DNA of 64,000 nt from Atrichornis clamosus (Eukaryota; Chordata; Aves; Passeriformes; Menuridae). The stretch is from positions 62,001-126,000 of the forward strand of contig WBMZ01012791.1 of NCBI GenBank assembly GCA_013400975.1. Reading direction: 5' to 3'. A model generated the notes under the pieces. It made no database searches. It saw only the letters and a list, made by a program, of their open reading frames with translations, and had not been told where the DNA came from. Every line of letters begins with the position of its first letter. Within the stretch, counting starts at the first letter, position 1. The position numbers and the translations under genes were made by a program. Of the stretch, positions 31,993-46,500 are shown piece after piece.

Positions 31993-34900
31993 TCAAACCT
32001 CAGAATGAGTTAGCCAAATTATGAACATTCTTATTTTTGAAAGGCTGCTGATGTTTAAATACCTAAACTGAGATATTTTGGATCTTAAGAAAAACTCCAT
32101 TTTAAAATGAGACTTTAAAAAAAATTCAGGTTACCCTAACTGAATTTGAAGGATTCCTAAAGAAAAAAAAATATTTCTTAAAGTGAACCCCAAATCTCAA
32201 CCTTAATTTCCCATAGGGAAAGAAGAAAACAAAAAAGGTATTGACAAGGGTTTTTTTAATTTTCACTCCAGCTTCACAGTACTATATGGTTTAGGACAAA
32301 ATACTGAGTTCATAATTTAAAGCTTTAGAATATTGTAAATTCAGCATTTTCAGACTATGATGTTGCTTCATTCACAATGAAACAGAAGGAAAATGGGGAT
32401 AATACAGAAACACCCTAGGAAACTCTTTGGCTTGGCTTTAATTTTTGTCATTTAGTGAATCAATTTAATTCTCTTCAATCATCTCTTCCAAATGAACAAA
32501 TAAGTCCCACTCCCCAAAGAACCCTGTTTCTTTTTTTTTTGTTTTCTTTTTATCTTCAGCAAAGATACAAGTACAGAAAGAATTCTAGCACTAATAGTAT
32601 TTTTGTAAATGTAGGTTCTACATCTGTGGTTATTAGGAACTATTGAATTATAGAGTAATGTATTTATTAAAATATTATAACACAGTAAAGGTACGTGTAT
32701 AGAAATTCACAAGTATGTTGTTAAATATAATGTGAGAGATAATAGAATTATTTATTATCCCAAATTAAAAAGTCAGGAAATCATTTCATGGATCATAATT
32801 TCCTAGACCAGCACTAGCCTGCGTAATCTCAATTCTGCAGTCCCTGTGCAAAAATCAGCCTTACAGCACCTGCTTAAAGAGCCACCTCACTGCACTGCCA
32901 TCCCAAAGTGCCAGTGCTGGGAGAGGGGATTTCAGCAGGGAGAGGCACATGCCAGCATGGGAGCGGAAGCAGCACATGCAAGGTTTCACTGCGTGTTCAC
33001 TGGAGCGGTGCCAGATTTGCTTGAGGAAAGAGACAAAAGGACTATGTGTTTCTATTACGCCCTTCAAAAGTGAGGTCTGTGCGGAGGTGGTGGAGTCAGC
33101 TCAGCCCCTGGGGAACCCAGTTACTCTCCTGTGTACGTGTTTGTTGCTCTCTCTTGAAGAGCATCAGTGGTTTCACGTCTGAGGGATTTGATCCAGTGGG
33201 GAAGGTACCTGGTGCCAAAATTTAAAGAAATAGATAGCTGTTCCAGCACAAGTACACGTACAAATGGTGGCAAGACAAGGGTGCTTGGGGACTGGTGCTG
33301 GGAAGGGCTTTAGCGCTGTTTAATCCTTCAGACTGTTATCTGGTGACCTTCTTGTGTGCTGCTTTGTGCGTGTTTGCTGTGGTGCCTGTGCTCCATGGCT
33401 GGAGCTCATGCTGAATTCTGCCTCCGCTCCTCATGCCTGCAGGGACCGCAGTGCCAGCTTTGCTCTTCTCAGCAATTAATTGCAATTACTCATTGTTCTC
33501 TTATCGCTTACAGGTTTCAACTCTCTCCTGTGATTTTAAGCTCAGAAGTTTTTGCTAACCTGTCAGTCTGCAAACAAAGGGGACAATTGGATTTCTGTTG
33601 TATGCCCTTTCCTGAGTGCTACTGTGATTTTTTTAAAGCCCCATTAATTAATTTGTAGGACCTTGCATTCTTGGTCTCAGTAGAAAAGAGTCAGGTTGGG
33701 CTTTTTTCCTAAACCGTCTTTTAAAGTTGCAGAAAAAACTCCTTGTTATAATGAGTTATCAAATTTAAATAATTAACCTATAAAATGCCAATAAGTAAGC
33801 TCTAAATTTGCAATAATTTATAATATTAATAATAAACCAAAAATACTTAGTGCTGTTACACGGTAAGTGATAAACTGCGTTGATTAGGGTCATGTAGTGG
33901 TTACCATCAGCAAAGAACTGATGTCAGACTTTTCCTAGGGATGTAAGAATCTGAAGACATTAATTTTTTCAAGAAACTATATATATATTTTTTTTAACCT
34001 CTTGGTGTATGGCAGTAGGAAGCATTCTTCTGTTTCAATAAAAAAGTGAGGAATTAAAAGCTCAGTGGCTGTTTTCAGGCTTTTCATTGGGTGATTTAAA
34101 TCAGGAAAATACAGATGAGTACACCATGTGCTGGCACCTTGTAATCTTCTGGAACTGGTAACTGATGAAAGTGAACTCTTTCCGTCTTTTACTGTTCAAA
34201 GATTGCCCTCCAAAAACATTCCAGTGATGTTTACCTTTGATATTTCTGTTAAACACTACCAGAGATCCCCTGTGAAGTGAGAAGCAGATACAGATGGCTG
34301 CAAACAACTGCAGGTGTCTGGTAGTTGGCTCTTGACTTCTGATGAAAGTTTTTAGAGCAGGAATGGATGACATCAATATGTTGAAATACCTGTGTGGTGA
34401 ATCCATAGGTTAAGTGACTGCGTTTTCTTGCTTTGTGAGCTTTTGGATTTAATGGAAGAATTTATGTCTTACGGCAGTTTTGAGCTTCAGGAAAGTGTAA
34501 TGCTTTATGCTTTGTTACTTTTGCATAAATCACCTATCAGATCTGATACTTGTGTGAGGTACAACAGCTTGCATTTGCGGCTCCTAGATGTGAGTGACGG
34601 TGGCAGCAACTTTGACCTTTCATTTCACTCCTTGTCAAGAGCCTCATGAACTGGTTAGAGGGGCATTTGGTGCTTGAATAGAAGTGTGGCTCCTAGGCAT
34701 TTTTTGTTGGGCTTTTTTAACCTTCATCAGGATCTGGAAGGTTACTCTGTCAGTGATACTAAAATAATGCCAAAAGTAAGTAAATTAACTTGCAGCTGGT
34801 TAGTAGGTTTAAAAAATAGGGAGGACAACCTCACTTGCACAGAGTGATGTACCAGAAAGAGGCTGTAAATTTTGGATGGTCTGTCTGGTCCTTCATCCTT

Positions 34901-36405
34901 CCCACGGATAAGGAAGTATGTTGGCTTTTTGTTTGGTTGATAGCCATGTTAATTTGATGTGTGTGGTTGGACTGGGGAGAAAGCAGTGTGAAGGCACAGA
35001 GACTGGGCTTTAAAACAGCATTTTGCCATTTCAGGTAATTCTCAAGGTAATCTCTCAGTCTGTACTGCTGAATCCTGATGTCCCTGATAAATGGTGTATT
35101 TATTTTACTTACAGGCAAATATGTGCAGTGAGCAATAAATGACATGGCAGCTTTCTCACTTAAATGGCACCAATTCTGGTATAAATATAAAGTGTGGGAC
35201 ACATTCCTGTCCTTGCGTAGGCCCCCCTGATCCTGGCACAGGCAGCTGCTGGCCCAGGCCGCCGGTGCTCCAGCTGATAAAAAGGCAGTAAAGCCCTGCC
35301 GAGCATGAGGGAATGCCTCTGCTGGGATGGCTCCACCGGTCAGCAGCTTTTATCCTCCCTGCAAAATGCTCTGTTAAGTTTATAAAAGATTAAAAGGAGA
35401 AGCAGCACTGTGCTGCACATAGATTTGCTTTCTTGTCAGCTAAATATGTTGTCTCCACCTGACTGACCATGGTACTTTCATTCTTTTACTGAGCTGCTCT
35501 TATTCTTAGAACTTGTGTCTAATTTATTTTTTTCCCCTTTTTTTGATGAGGGAATGCCTAAGATCTTGCCAATGTGCTACACATATTGCCTCATTCTTTA
35601 AGTTTTCATACAATTTAGTCTTATTTGACATGGACTTTCCTCAAAAAATAATTGGTATTCATGTTTTTGTTTTATCTCCTACAAGCTGCACTAATATTTT
35701 GCATCTCCCCTGGGATTCCAGTGTCATAATGTTCAACACTATTAATTTTTTTTATTTAGCGTCAAACAAGTAACAAACCCTCATTTGCCTTGTAAAATAT
35801 TCTTTATTTTCTAAATATTTAAAGAACTAATGTTCATCAGCAGTCATTAATTCTGCCATACAAACTTATTCATTAGTTTTGTGTATTGTTGATGTGTACA
35901 TCTATTCTATGCCTGGGGAGATAAGCTGGTCTAAACCAAAATTATTTTCTAATGGAGGAAACCCTGGGACTGACAGTGAAACTCAAGTTCTTCCCAGTGC
36001 TTTAGGGTGTAAATAAACACTGTGCCTCACAACAGACGTCACAGTAAATAGCAAGGCCAGTAGAAATACACATCTGTTTACAAAGGGGATACTTTCTCTC
36101 CTTTTTATATACAACACATCTAGAGGAAGAAGGCAAAGCTCGTTCATGGTATGAAAGGAAATGTTTTCACTATGTAAGTTATTTGTTCTTTTGCTTCATA
36201 TGAAAACTGCTTGAAAGAGGGTATAATAAAGTAGTGCCTAAGGCAAATCTAACTCTCATTGATTATCTCTACTGCCTGTATTTTTGCTCACATATTGCTT
36301 AATGCATTAATACCGTACTTAATACACTAGCTTTTTAATATTGCAAAAAATTATTTATAGGTTGACACATGCTACAGTGATTTGATGCTCCTAACCCTAG
36401 CACAT
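31993..36405. other. Non-coding, nothing recognised
   Basis: Mixed AT-rich sequence, slightly GC-richer at 32.8-33.5 kb. The small frames there overlap on both strands and lack splice or composition support. Confidence 0.5.
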
Positions 36406-36409
36406 TATA

Positions 36410-36535
36410 ACAGAATCATAGAATGGTTTGGGTTGGAAGGGACCATAAGGATCATCTTGTTCCAACCCCTGTGCTGTGGGCAGGGACACTATCCCCTAGA
36501 CCAGGTTGCTCATAGTCCTGTTCAACCTGGCCTTG
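36410..36535 (-). mobile_element. CR1 LINE 3' end, short copy
   Basis: ACAGAATCATAGAATGGTTT, then GGTTGGAAGGGACCATAAGG and GACCAGGTTGCTCATAG: the last ~125 bp of a CR1 on the minus strand, fairly well preserved. Confidence 0.9.
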
Positions 36536-37035
36536 ATTATTATATCAGATTTTATTATATCATATGATTATAATACCAGATAACAGGTTAGTGGGAAAGA
36601 ATATTTTGCTTTAGGAAAAAGAGTTTTTCTCTATAAATTCTAATGTCTACTAGGGAGACATTAGAATAGAGGAAATTCTATGTATGGAATGTATGTAGAA
36701 AATAATACAGAATATGGAGAATAATATTTTTTCCCTACAAATTTAAATGTATGTTAAAGGGCTATTAACTTCACATCTTAATATTTCACATACTGTGACA
36801 GATCTCCTATTCATAAAGCCATTTACAATGAGTTCTTCACACATTGTGTTCATATCTGAAGGACATCAAGGGCATTCTCGGGTCACATAGGCTATTTAAG
36901 ACACAGGCTTGCCTTCAGTAGTCTTGGATAATTGTCAGGATAATGTATAATAGACTGTCCATCAAAGGCACTAGTCAGTGTTGCTTTCTGCAAATACTTT
37001 CCTGATCACCTACACTATTATGGTGTCTTGTAAAA

Positions 37036-37066
37036 TACATATGTATATATAAATATATATACACAT
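37036..37066. repeat. AT-rich simple repeat
   Basis: Alternating AT tract, about 31 bp. Confidence 0.8.
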
Positions 37067-37350
37067 CTGTTGAAGTGTATCTGTTGCTCAAAGTTCTTTT
37101 TCTTCTGTAATATATGAAAACCTTTTCTGACAAGGTTGATAAACTTCATTCAAAAATCAAGAGGACTGTACCTAATCAGATTCTATCCCATTTTTCCCAG
37201 AAGTAACAGATGGTTTTTTGCTCTGTGCATCTTCTTCCTACATCTGTGTCTGGTTTTAATTATGAACAGTTGAATATAGCAATAGTTTCATGCCAGTTAT
37301 TGTCATAATGAAAAATAAGAAACAATATAGGAATATTTCCCCCCACAATA

Positions 37351-37388
37351 TAAACTATGTTTATAGTTTATAAACTATGTTTATAGTT
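37351..37388. repeat. 20-bp tandem repeat, about two copies
   Basis: TAAACTATGTTTATAGTTTA is followed by a second copy lacking the last two bases. The unit is itself partly palindromic. Confidence 0.9.
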
Positions 37389-37477
37389 CCCATTGCTAGC
37401 AAAGGGAACATGATAATTAAAACTTCCAGGTTATCTGCAGTTTCTTGTAGTTACATTTGAACTCTAGGTGGTCATCC

Positions 37478-37550
37478 AGTTGGCAGGGAGCAGCTGAGGG
37501 AGCTGGGGTGGTTCATCCTGGAGAAAAGGAGGATCAGGGGACACCTGAAA
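37478..37550 (+). mobile_element. CR1 LINE internal fragment
   Basis: GGGAGCAGCTGAGGGAGCTG followed by GGTGGTTCATCCTGGAGAAA and AGGAGGATCAGGGGACACCT, a recognisable CR1 segment upstream of the 3' end. Only about 70 bp remain. Confidence 0.7.
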
Positions 37551-40500
37551 AAAATTTCTTATTGAAAAAATTAAATTAATCTTTAAAAAAAGGAAAAGTG
37601 AAATGGTTATCACATGAAATACGTCTGCTCTCTCAGGCAAGAACTGTAATTTTTTTCTGCATCTACTAATTGTGGAAGAATAATGCTCACCCAGATCTAT
37701 CTTCTCCTGATTTAGAAAAAAGCTTTCAGAAAATTAAGTGACCATTTGATCTGAGATGATATTTTCAATTACAAGGTATTAAGATTTTTTTGTTTGTTTC
37801 TGGTTTGTTGGTTTTTTTTAATTGAAGTTGTTTTGTAACTGATCTAGGTTACATCAAATTTACATACACTGTTTATCAAATTTTTCCTTTTCTTGCAGGC
37901 AAAGCTTATCTATGTGTACATTCAAGAAAAGCAATGCAAGTGACTTAATGTCCAGTGGGGGATGGCAAATGACTCATGACATTAAATCAACAAATGAGGA
38001 ATACCAGGCAGGTCATGACCAAAAACTGACAAATGCAGAACTGGGTCAGAGTCGAATACCTTTTTTGTAGTTTTGGTTTTAATGTACATGTACTTTTAGA
38101 CCGATGAGTTAAGAACTGCTCTTCTGCTTGATTGTCTGTGAAAATATATGCAGCAACATCTGTACTACTTCATCTGGTAACTCAACAGTTTGATTACATT
38201 GTTTAATGCCTTTGTTCTTCTTTACTTCTCGAAGTGATCTGTTGGTGGTGTATAATTGGAATTAAATTTCTCTAGAAGATGTACATAAAACCAGAGAGGA
38301 TTCTGAAGATGTTCTTGCATCTTGGGTTAAATATTTGTATATGCCTGAGCATGCAGGTGTTTAATATGCATGACATATTTGTTCTGGGGTTGTCCAATCT
38401 GCCAGGATGGCCACTAAAAGCAATGAGGCTGGAACTGCTTTGTGTCAGACCACTAAAACACAGATTCCTCTGGTCGGTATGGGAGATAACAAGGCTTGAC
38501 TCAGACAAGAATTCTGGGTTTGTAGATGAAGAGGGATCTGCTCCTTGCTGGTCCTTGCAAGAAGTGATGACTTAGTTACGACAGTCCAAACCAGATGTGA
38601 AATTTGCTGTCTAAAACAAAAAAAGAAGTCACAGTGATATGCCTGGGAGCAAGAAGTCATCTGAGTTATGCTGACCTCAAGCTGGCTTTGTCTCTATGAA
38701 GAGGAAGCAAAAAAGAAGCCAACTTTTTAGAAACTGTTCTCTTGTCCTGCTGAAGAATTAGTGAGTTGACTAAGCAAATCTAGATTAAGGCAGAAAACTT
38801 GGAGCATCAGCTTTAGGCCTTAAACTGAGAAGGGCATCAGAATCTGCGAAAATTAATCCCTAGCTTTCTTCATAATTTCTGTGCAGAAACAGGCATCCCC
38901 TCTTCCTACTTCATAACAAACCTGGTATATTTTCCTTCCAATACAGTATTCTGTCATATGTTAGGAGTCAATGAGTCTGTGCCTTGAATTCTTATTGGTA
39001 ATAACAGTGGCTTATGTAGTTTTCACTCAAGAATTTCCTGGTATTGAAAGATTAATTCTAACATCTTGATTTCTGAAGACCTCTTTCTACTCTGAAATGG
39101 TCTGGAATGGTCCCCAGGACTTCAGTAGAGCAGTGATGCTGTTTAGAATGAAGACTATGTTTTCACAGGTGTGCTGTATCTAGCATTGCTTGACTGCCGA
39201 AACACTCAATTTCATTTTTTTCTGCCTGAGACAACCATCAATGTACGCAATGAATAAGACAAAGTTATGAAAATAAAATGGTGCAAGATGACAAATGAGT
39301 CACAGAAGCTCAGCTGCCCATTACAAATGAAGTGCTTTCAAAATAGTGGGGAGAACCAGCAGGCTTTGTAACTTGCCTCATAAGCCATTACTGGTTTTAT
39401 ATGACATTTTTTGTGCTTAAGTGATTTGCTATGCACGTTACAGATTAGATGTGACAAACCACAAAATTTGGCAGTGCATGTGTGACCCAGCTCTCAAAGG
39501 AAGGCTTGCTGTCAAGCAGCCTCAATTTGCTGCGCGTGCTTTCCATCCACAGCAGTCATTTCAAGTTGGCTCTTTACAAATGGAGTTAACAAAATATAAA
39601 TTCAGAGAACAGTTTTGTTGTTGAAAGCAGCTATTGTGCTATGCTAGAAAACAGAATAACTCAAGCCACTCTGGGGCACAAGACTGCACTGTATGAAAAG
39701 CTAGAATCTAAATAAATGCATTCTGTCACCCCAAGGACAAAGTCACTATGCTGCTTATATGGACTGCAGGCTTGAGTAGGATATCAGTACAGGCATCAAA
39801 CATGTGCCATATAAAAATGATTTTTTTGTTCTTGGTGGGCAATTAGGTAGTTCAAACCTTGTATTTGCCTGAGCTTTTGAAAAGGTGATCAGCCTTACTC
39901 AACAATTTACCAACTGTCAAATTGTCAGTTTTCTATCCACATAAATATGAGATGATTTTCAATAGTTCTTTCTAAAATGCTACACTTCAGGTGCTGATTA
40001 ATAGGCTGCTTTTTCACAAAAGAACTTCTGAAAAAGGAAGGATGCTGTCTCTTTTGTAGTGAACATGGTGTCTCAGAATTCAGTAGAAAATGCAGGTTTA
40101 TGTGATAGAGGATAAGGAATGTCCTCATGCTAGAGTTGATCTTTGCATAATTGTCACCAAGTATGAAAGGGAAGTCATTTATCGTGAACTAGATAAATGT
40201 TTCTGGACTTTTTGCTGCCTTGATTTTAGCATGGTTAATTTGAGTATTGTTAGTCAAATTTAAGACTAGGACAAGAATAGGAGTAAGAAAATAAAATGGC
40301 TTTAGTGTCTTTGATTGCCAAGCTACCAACCTGCAGTAGGGAAAGAGTAAGGCAATACCTATACTGTAAATAAAGAATCCGTCAAGTATTATTCTAGTAG
40401 TAAAATGCTTCAACATATGTGGAAGTTCCTAGCTTTTTCGAAATGGTTTCATAGAACCACATAGTGTTATAGCAGTATTTTAGGGCTGTCATCTCTCTCT

Positions 40501-43500
40501 TAGTTCCTTCTTTTGTCATACCTGCGTCAGAATAGAGTTTACACGTGTGATGGGATTGACTAGACCCAGAATGTGTAGCTATTTGTCAAATGTTAAGACC
40601 AATTCTAATCTGATCTTCTTAAAACCAAAACACTGATGTTGCACCGGTTGTATGCAGTGAAACAGACATAAAAATCCAAGAAAATAACAAAAGTTTATGA
40701 AAGCAACTTTGCTTCTCTCAGGGAAAATAATTCTAATATGTCTTTCTGTGTATTTATAAGAATAGGATAGAAATCTTTGGCAGGTTCAGAGAAACAAAGA
40801 TTTAATTAGGTTGTTCTGTGCATTTCAGATTTTCTAGTGGTTTTTAAACTCAGAAAGCAGAAGAAATTAACCCAGTATAGGGACACACTTTTGGTTAATT
40901 TGGGAGCCTGTTCACCAATAGTTATTTAGAACATAAGTTCTAAACTTTAAAAAAGAGATTTTTCTTTTCTGCATACTGTGACATAAAATCTAATTCTATA
41001 ATTTAAATTATACATGTCAAAAGGTTTGTAGTAACTGACAAAGGGAAGTGATGTGTGGAAGTAAAGAAGGAAATGTAGAGTTATGGAGAAGATGAAAGAG
41101 AGAAAGACTTCTTTGTGAATTTTTAATATCATGTGCTACATTTCAGCTCAGTTCTTATATGTGAGTTTTTTTTGAAAATGTCACCTTAACGTGACACTGC
41201 TTTCTTTTAAATATGTGTTTTAATCCTGTCCCAGCTGCCATTAGTCAGCCCTTATGAAGTTGTTAGTTCTTTATACACTGGAGCCCTTTCTCAGCAATTA
41301 TTTTAGCCACGAGTCTTGTGCAGCACTTTCACTCAAGAGTGGAACCTTGCAGATGCAGCTCCAAGGGCTGTGAAGGAAAAAAAGAACCTTTTGCTCTGCT
41401 ATTTGACCATAGGAAACAAGGAGGTTCACCCCCGGCTTTGACTGGGAAAAGCATGCTGAAGCAGCAAAACTTGGAGCTACCCTCCTAAACTGCTGAAACT
41501 TGAAAAGCAGTGTGTGCATGGCAGTGATGACCAAGCCCAGTTGGTTTGCTGCATGACTGCCTGTGCTGATTTCCAGCTGATGGCAACATGGGGTTGCAGG
41601 ACATTTTCAGTTAGCATAAGAAGGATGCTCCTCCTTCTTTACACCAAGGTGATGAACTTCCTTCTGCTGCCTGAGTGGAGAACTTCACTGGGCTGCCATC
41701 TGTGTTCTCTCTGATCTGCACCAGCCTGTTGTCAAGGTCTGGACGGTGCCAGAAGAAGGAAAGCTGCTTCTGCTGCCAGGAGTGTAGACAGCACAGACAT
41801 GGACAGGAGGAATGCTCTCTGTGTTAGAGATACAGCTGGCATAGCTCAGTAATAGAGCAAGGTCCTATGTTGCACAGAGGGCAGGATACTTCTAGTGATA
41901 AGGTACCTGGAAATGTTTGTTTTCTTTGTAGATTGGGAAAATCTGATATTTTTATTATTGCTGTCTCGTCTAGCTGGACATCATGATTGAAAACAATGTG
42001 TCAAGGCTCCAGTGGTCTATCTACACTAGTGCTACCACTAGTGCTTCTCTTTCTGGGCATGAGGGGGTCAGCAAAGGTGGCTGCCTTTAGCAGGAAAGCT
42101 AGATCATAAAAGGATATACAGATCAGATTTATTAGAATTTTGTCTTCTAAAACTTTACATTTTGTGGATTCTTATACCAGTCTGCTAATACGTTTCCCCA
42201 TTTATTTTATGAATCGCTTAGTGTTTGTTTTTTTAGGCAACATTTGTAAACAAGAAGTGTTCAGAGCAGTGAAACAACTAATATAACAAAAAGAGGTTGT
42301 AAAACAAATAAATCTGGATAAAGGAAAAAAAAAATCAATGGGGGTGTGTGTGGGGGGGTCCCTTTTGCTACAAATATATACTGGGTTGTATAATAGAGTT
42401 CTGTTCAGATGAAGCACTATTCATGTTATGAATAGCCTTTTCAAGCAAATATGGCTCTCTGGCATGAGCATCGAGAATTGCTATGGCTGTCAGCATCTGT
42501 TCTTTTATTCTCAGAACAATTTTTCCATCTAACATTAGAGGCCAGAAGGATTTTTAACTATGGTGTAGCATTACAGTATAATTTTCCTACTACAGTCAGT
42601 CTGGCAATGAAACTTTTTTCAATAATAAAGTGAAGAAAGTAAGGTTGTTTGGGTGAATCCAATGCAACAAAGCTCTTCCTCCACAACACTGTTAGCAGTG
42701 AAAGCATTCTTTTTGTAGACTGACACACAGATTTTATGTAAATAAGGGGCAGTTCCTTCAGAACAGATGTTTAATACGTAATGAAACTATTTTCATTTAT
42801 CACCCAGAAAAAGAATATTTTATTCTAAATAATTGCCTGACTGTGATTGACTTTTAAAATGCAGAAGTCTGTGAGCAACACTTAAAAGAAGAAGCCCTCT
42901 TTGTATGCCCCTTTTAAACAAGTGCATACATAATTTGTTCTTGGTTTCTAGCGCAGTCTCTTCCAGCTTCTGTGTGAGCTTCACCAAGGAAGTGTTTGGA
43001 AGCTGATGCTGGCCAGCTCTGCTCTGCTATAAAGATTTGCAGTGTCTGGTTGCAGCACCCCATGCAGGAGGCAGATTTTGCAGTCGAAGCTAGCACAGCC
43101 CTGAGCAGTAAAGGTGCAGTATCTATTTTTACTGCTTCGGTACAATGACCGACAGCAAGGAGGGGAAAGCTCTGCAGGGCATATCCAGAGCTATTGGCTG
43201 AGGTGGGTGTCCAGATTGAGAGGTTCTTTTCCTCCCTCCTCAGTAGTGGGAGGCTGAGATCTGTTCTTTGTGTCCAGCCAGGGAGGTAAGTGAGATGCAA
43301 AGTGGTTGAGATGGCAGCAAGTGCATTTGCTCTATCCCTGGTAGCACTTGTGCCGCTGCAAGGAATCTGTGCTAGTGCAGCAGTCCTTGGCACAAGCCTC
43401 CTGCCCTCCTTTTGGTCTGGTGTGGATTACACCTGCCTCCAGCTTTGTCTCCAAATCATGGATATTTCTGGTGTCTGTCGCTGAGGCATCCTAGCAACTG

Positions 43501-46500
43501 TGACAAAAATAAAGGTGGGTGACTGCAAAGCTTTGCTAGAAAGTAGAAGAATTCAGAGAGGTTATAAAACCTTGTTCACTGTAACACTCTCTGTCAGCTG
43601 AAATTCCTGAAGTTCCAGCAAGCCACGGGCACAGAGCTGCCAGCTGCCCCAGTAGAGAGGAAGGATGTTGAAATAACCACCCACAACCCAATGGGAGAGG
43701 TAAATTTATAGTTTTATTAACCAAATTGCATTTCCTCTGCAGAATATTTAGTAGCATCAGTGACAGTTCAAAAAACTCCAAATGTTTCACTGATTTATTA
43801 TTATCATTATTATTTAAACATTTATTTTAGCAGAATAAGTCAATTTTCAGCCTTTCATAGCAGTTGCCCTGTGTACTTTCCTTTAGTCCCAGCTTACCCA
43901 GTGCTTTGCTAAAGTGATATATAATGGCACTTGAGGCAGAAGAAGCATTTGGTCAGTCTGCCTCTAACTGTTGTTGCACTGCATATACTTTCTGTTTTGA
44001 AAAATGGTAATCCTTTGTATTACACAATCCTCTTAAAAAAATAATCCTGATGTTATATAATGATAAGTAATGTGTCCTTAATATATTATCGTGGGTGGGA
44101 ATGTTTCATCACGAGTACTTTTATCTGCATAACTATCTGAGAAAATGGGGGGGGAAAACATAAAAATAAGACTCATACAATGTCATTAGGCAGCCAGTGG
44201 CTCAATCAGGACATGAGAGCCCTTTTCTAGACCACAGGTTTCATATAGTTTCAGATCCTCCTGCTAAATATTGCTGCATATTGCTGTGCCTCCCTTTCCA
44301 TAAGCAGTGATGTTTTCATCAGAGTTCACATCTCTGCTGTGGAAGAGTTTTCCATAAAGTGCTCAATAAGTTTAATAATTAAGAGGCAATGTCTGCACTT
44401 AGATTATGTCTATTTCCAAACCTGGAACTGTTCTTGAATCAACTTCTTGCTATTTCTTATGCTTGTGGGATGCTAGGATGTACCAACTCTGTAACTAACA
44501 CCATCTGTGCATAAAAAAGATTTTTGAATGCATGATAGAACAACTAAAACAAAACCTTAAAGGAGTATTTTGGAGTTCTTAAAATTTTGTTTATCAAAGT
44601 GTCAGAATGATGCTCTACGAGAATATTAAACCACTGAAAATTTATAAAAGCTTTAAAATCTACTTAAAGTATACAAACATGCAGCAGAAGTATTGTATCT
44701 TGTTCTGTGCTAATCATTCTTCTTGACTTTTCTTTGCCTTTGATTTTGCACTATGTTCTTGTGCACACAAACAGTCCCAAGTAGGAAATCCTTTATTTAA
44801 ACAAATGCTGTGTTGTGTTTTTGTCTGTTGGATTAGTAAAAGCAGATTATTTTCTGCTCGTTAGGGAAGTTTGTCTTTGTAAAAATTATGAAGTCATTAT
44901 TGTCTTATATAAAGACATATCTGATTTTTACCCAGATGTGAAATGTATTTACTAGAGTGATGGGTTCTCACCAAGATAATAAATATATACAGAATGTCAT
45001 GCTACCTGGTGGTATCAGGCTGTTAGTTTCAATTAACAGCAACTGCAAAAGCAGTCATCATTTCTGTCTACATTGTGTAGGATACAGGTCTGGAAGCTCA
45101 CAGGTTAAGTGATTCAGAGGTGCTATTATACTGGATGCATGGGACTCTGTTTATACTTTGAAACGTTTTAGAGTTGCAGTGTTGTTCCCTTTTCTGAAAG
45201 CAGAAACTTGTAACAGTAAGGATTACATAAAGATCAGTCCAGAAATCTATTCAGTTTAAAGAAGTTATCCTTTATCTGTAGAAAATGCGGAATATAAACA
45301 AAACAACCTATTGGGCCATAATCCAAGGTCCTGATCTGAAGATTGTTTGCATGCTCACAAACAATTAACATTGTTTTTTCATTCCCCAAATGTCTGCCTT
45401 CAGTTAAAGAATAATGTTGGGAAAGGGAGATGCAGTTTGTGCAGCCGAGCATCCTGAGCAGTCAAGCTATCTAAGTGTCTTCTATAATCTAATTATAATA
45501 AGTTGTTGGGAGACTAACTGGAGGCCCTAGCAAAGCTCATCTGCAAATCCTACTTGGTAACAGTCTTTGGAGGGCTTCGTATTCCTGCTTGCAGGATCCA
45601 GGTTATGCACTTCTCTGGAAAGTCTCGCCCGAAGCGTCATTCTTCCCATGTTCCTCTTACCTCCCTTCTGTCCCAGAGCAGTTATGAAACCCCACCTGCT
45701 GCCGGCTCTCACTGATAGTAGAGAGGGACAGGTCCAGCCTTCCACCTCTCCCGCGATGGAGGACCAGGCTAACACAGCAGTAGTAACCCTCGGGGTCCTT
45801 CACAAGTCTGCAAACACAGCTCTGGGGCACTGAGATCCTTACAGCCAGCCAGTTGCCAGGGTGTGATTTGGAGATTGGAGAGCTTCAGTCAATTTTATTT
45901 GGAGTAGGTGGTTCCAACACCTACTGACAGCCCAGTCCTGGAAAAGTCTGTGCTCTGCTGATGATAAGATCTCACAAATTTTAAGATTTCTGCAATATGT
46001 GGTCTTATGGTCTCTTTGTAGGTCAGGTGAACAGGCTCTGGTTTCAGAAGTTTGTCTGTCGGTTTGAAATGCTTTGTGGAAGGAAAAAGTCTTAAGATCT
46101 CAGTAAACTTGAAAACACACAGAGAAAAATAATGCTTGCTCTAGTGGTTTCTCTGACAAGTAAAGGGGAAATCCTTTGTGAAGAAGAATGATCTGGTGTG
46201 GTTGTGTTTACTTGCTGGGTGTCAGGGGCCAGTAACCCAGTCTGAATTTTTCTTTAGATCTGACATTCCACACAGATGCTTCAATGAGTTTGTCTGGCTC
46301 TTTTTGAGTTCACTTTGATCAACTTTTATTATTCTATCAATGCCTTCCCTCCCATCTACTAGACTAGCATTTATTTTTAATACATGACATAGTTTATTTG
46401 TTATAGCTTGAATAGCAGTCACTTCTAGAAACCATCTTCCTGTTGGAAGCAGCACAAGGTCTTTGCGTGCTGTGCCATGACAAAGCTGTGCCTGCTGAGG

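Noticed and set aside
41836..41910. tRNA-like D-arm (TAGCTCAGTAATAGAGCA)
   Set aside because: The A-box resemblance is good, but no pairing anticodon stem, no GGTTCGAATCC-type B box and no acceptor stem could be found.
42914..43393. 159-codon minus-strand frame
   Set aside because: No domain, no splice or promoter context, and overlapping frames on the other strand; the segment is only slightly GC-richer than its surroundings.
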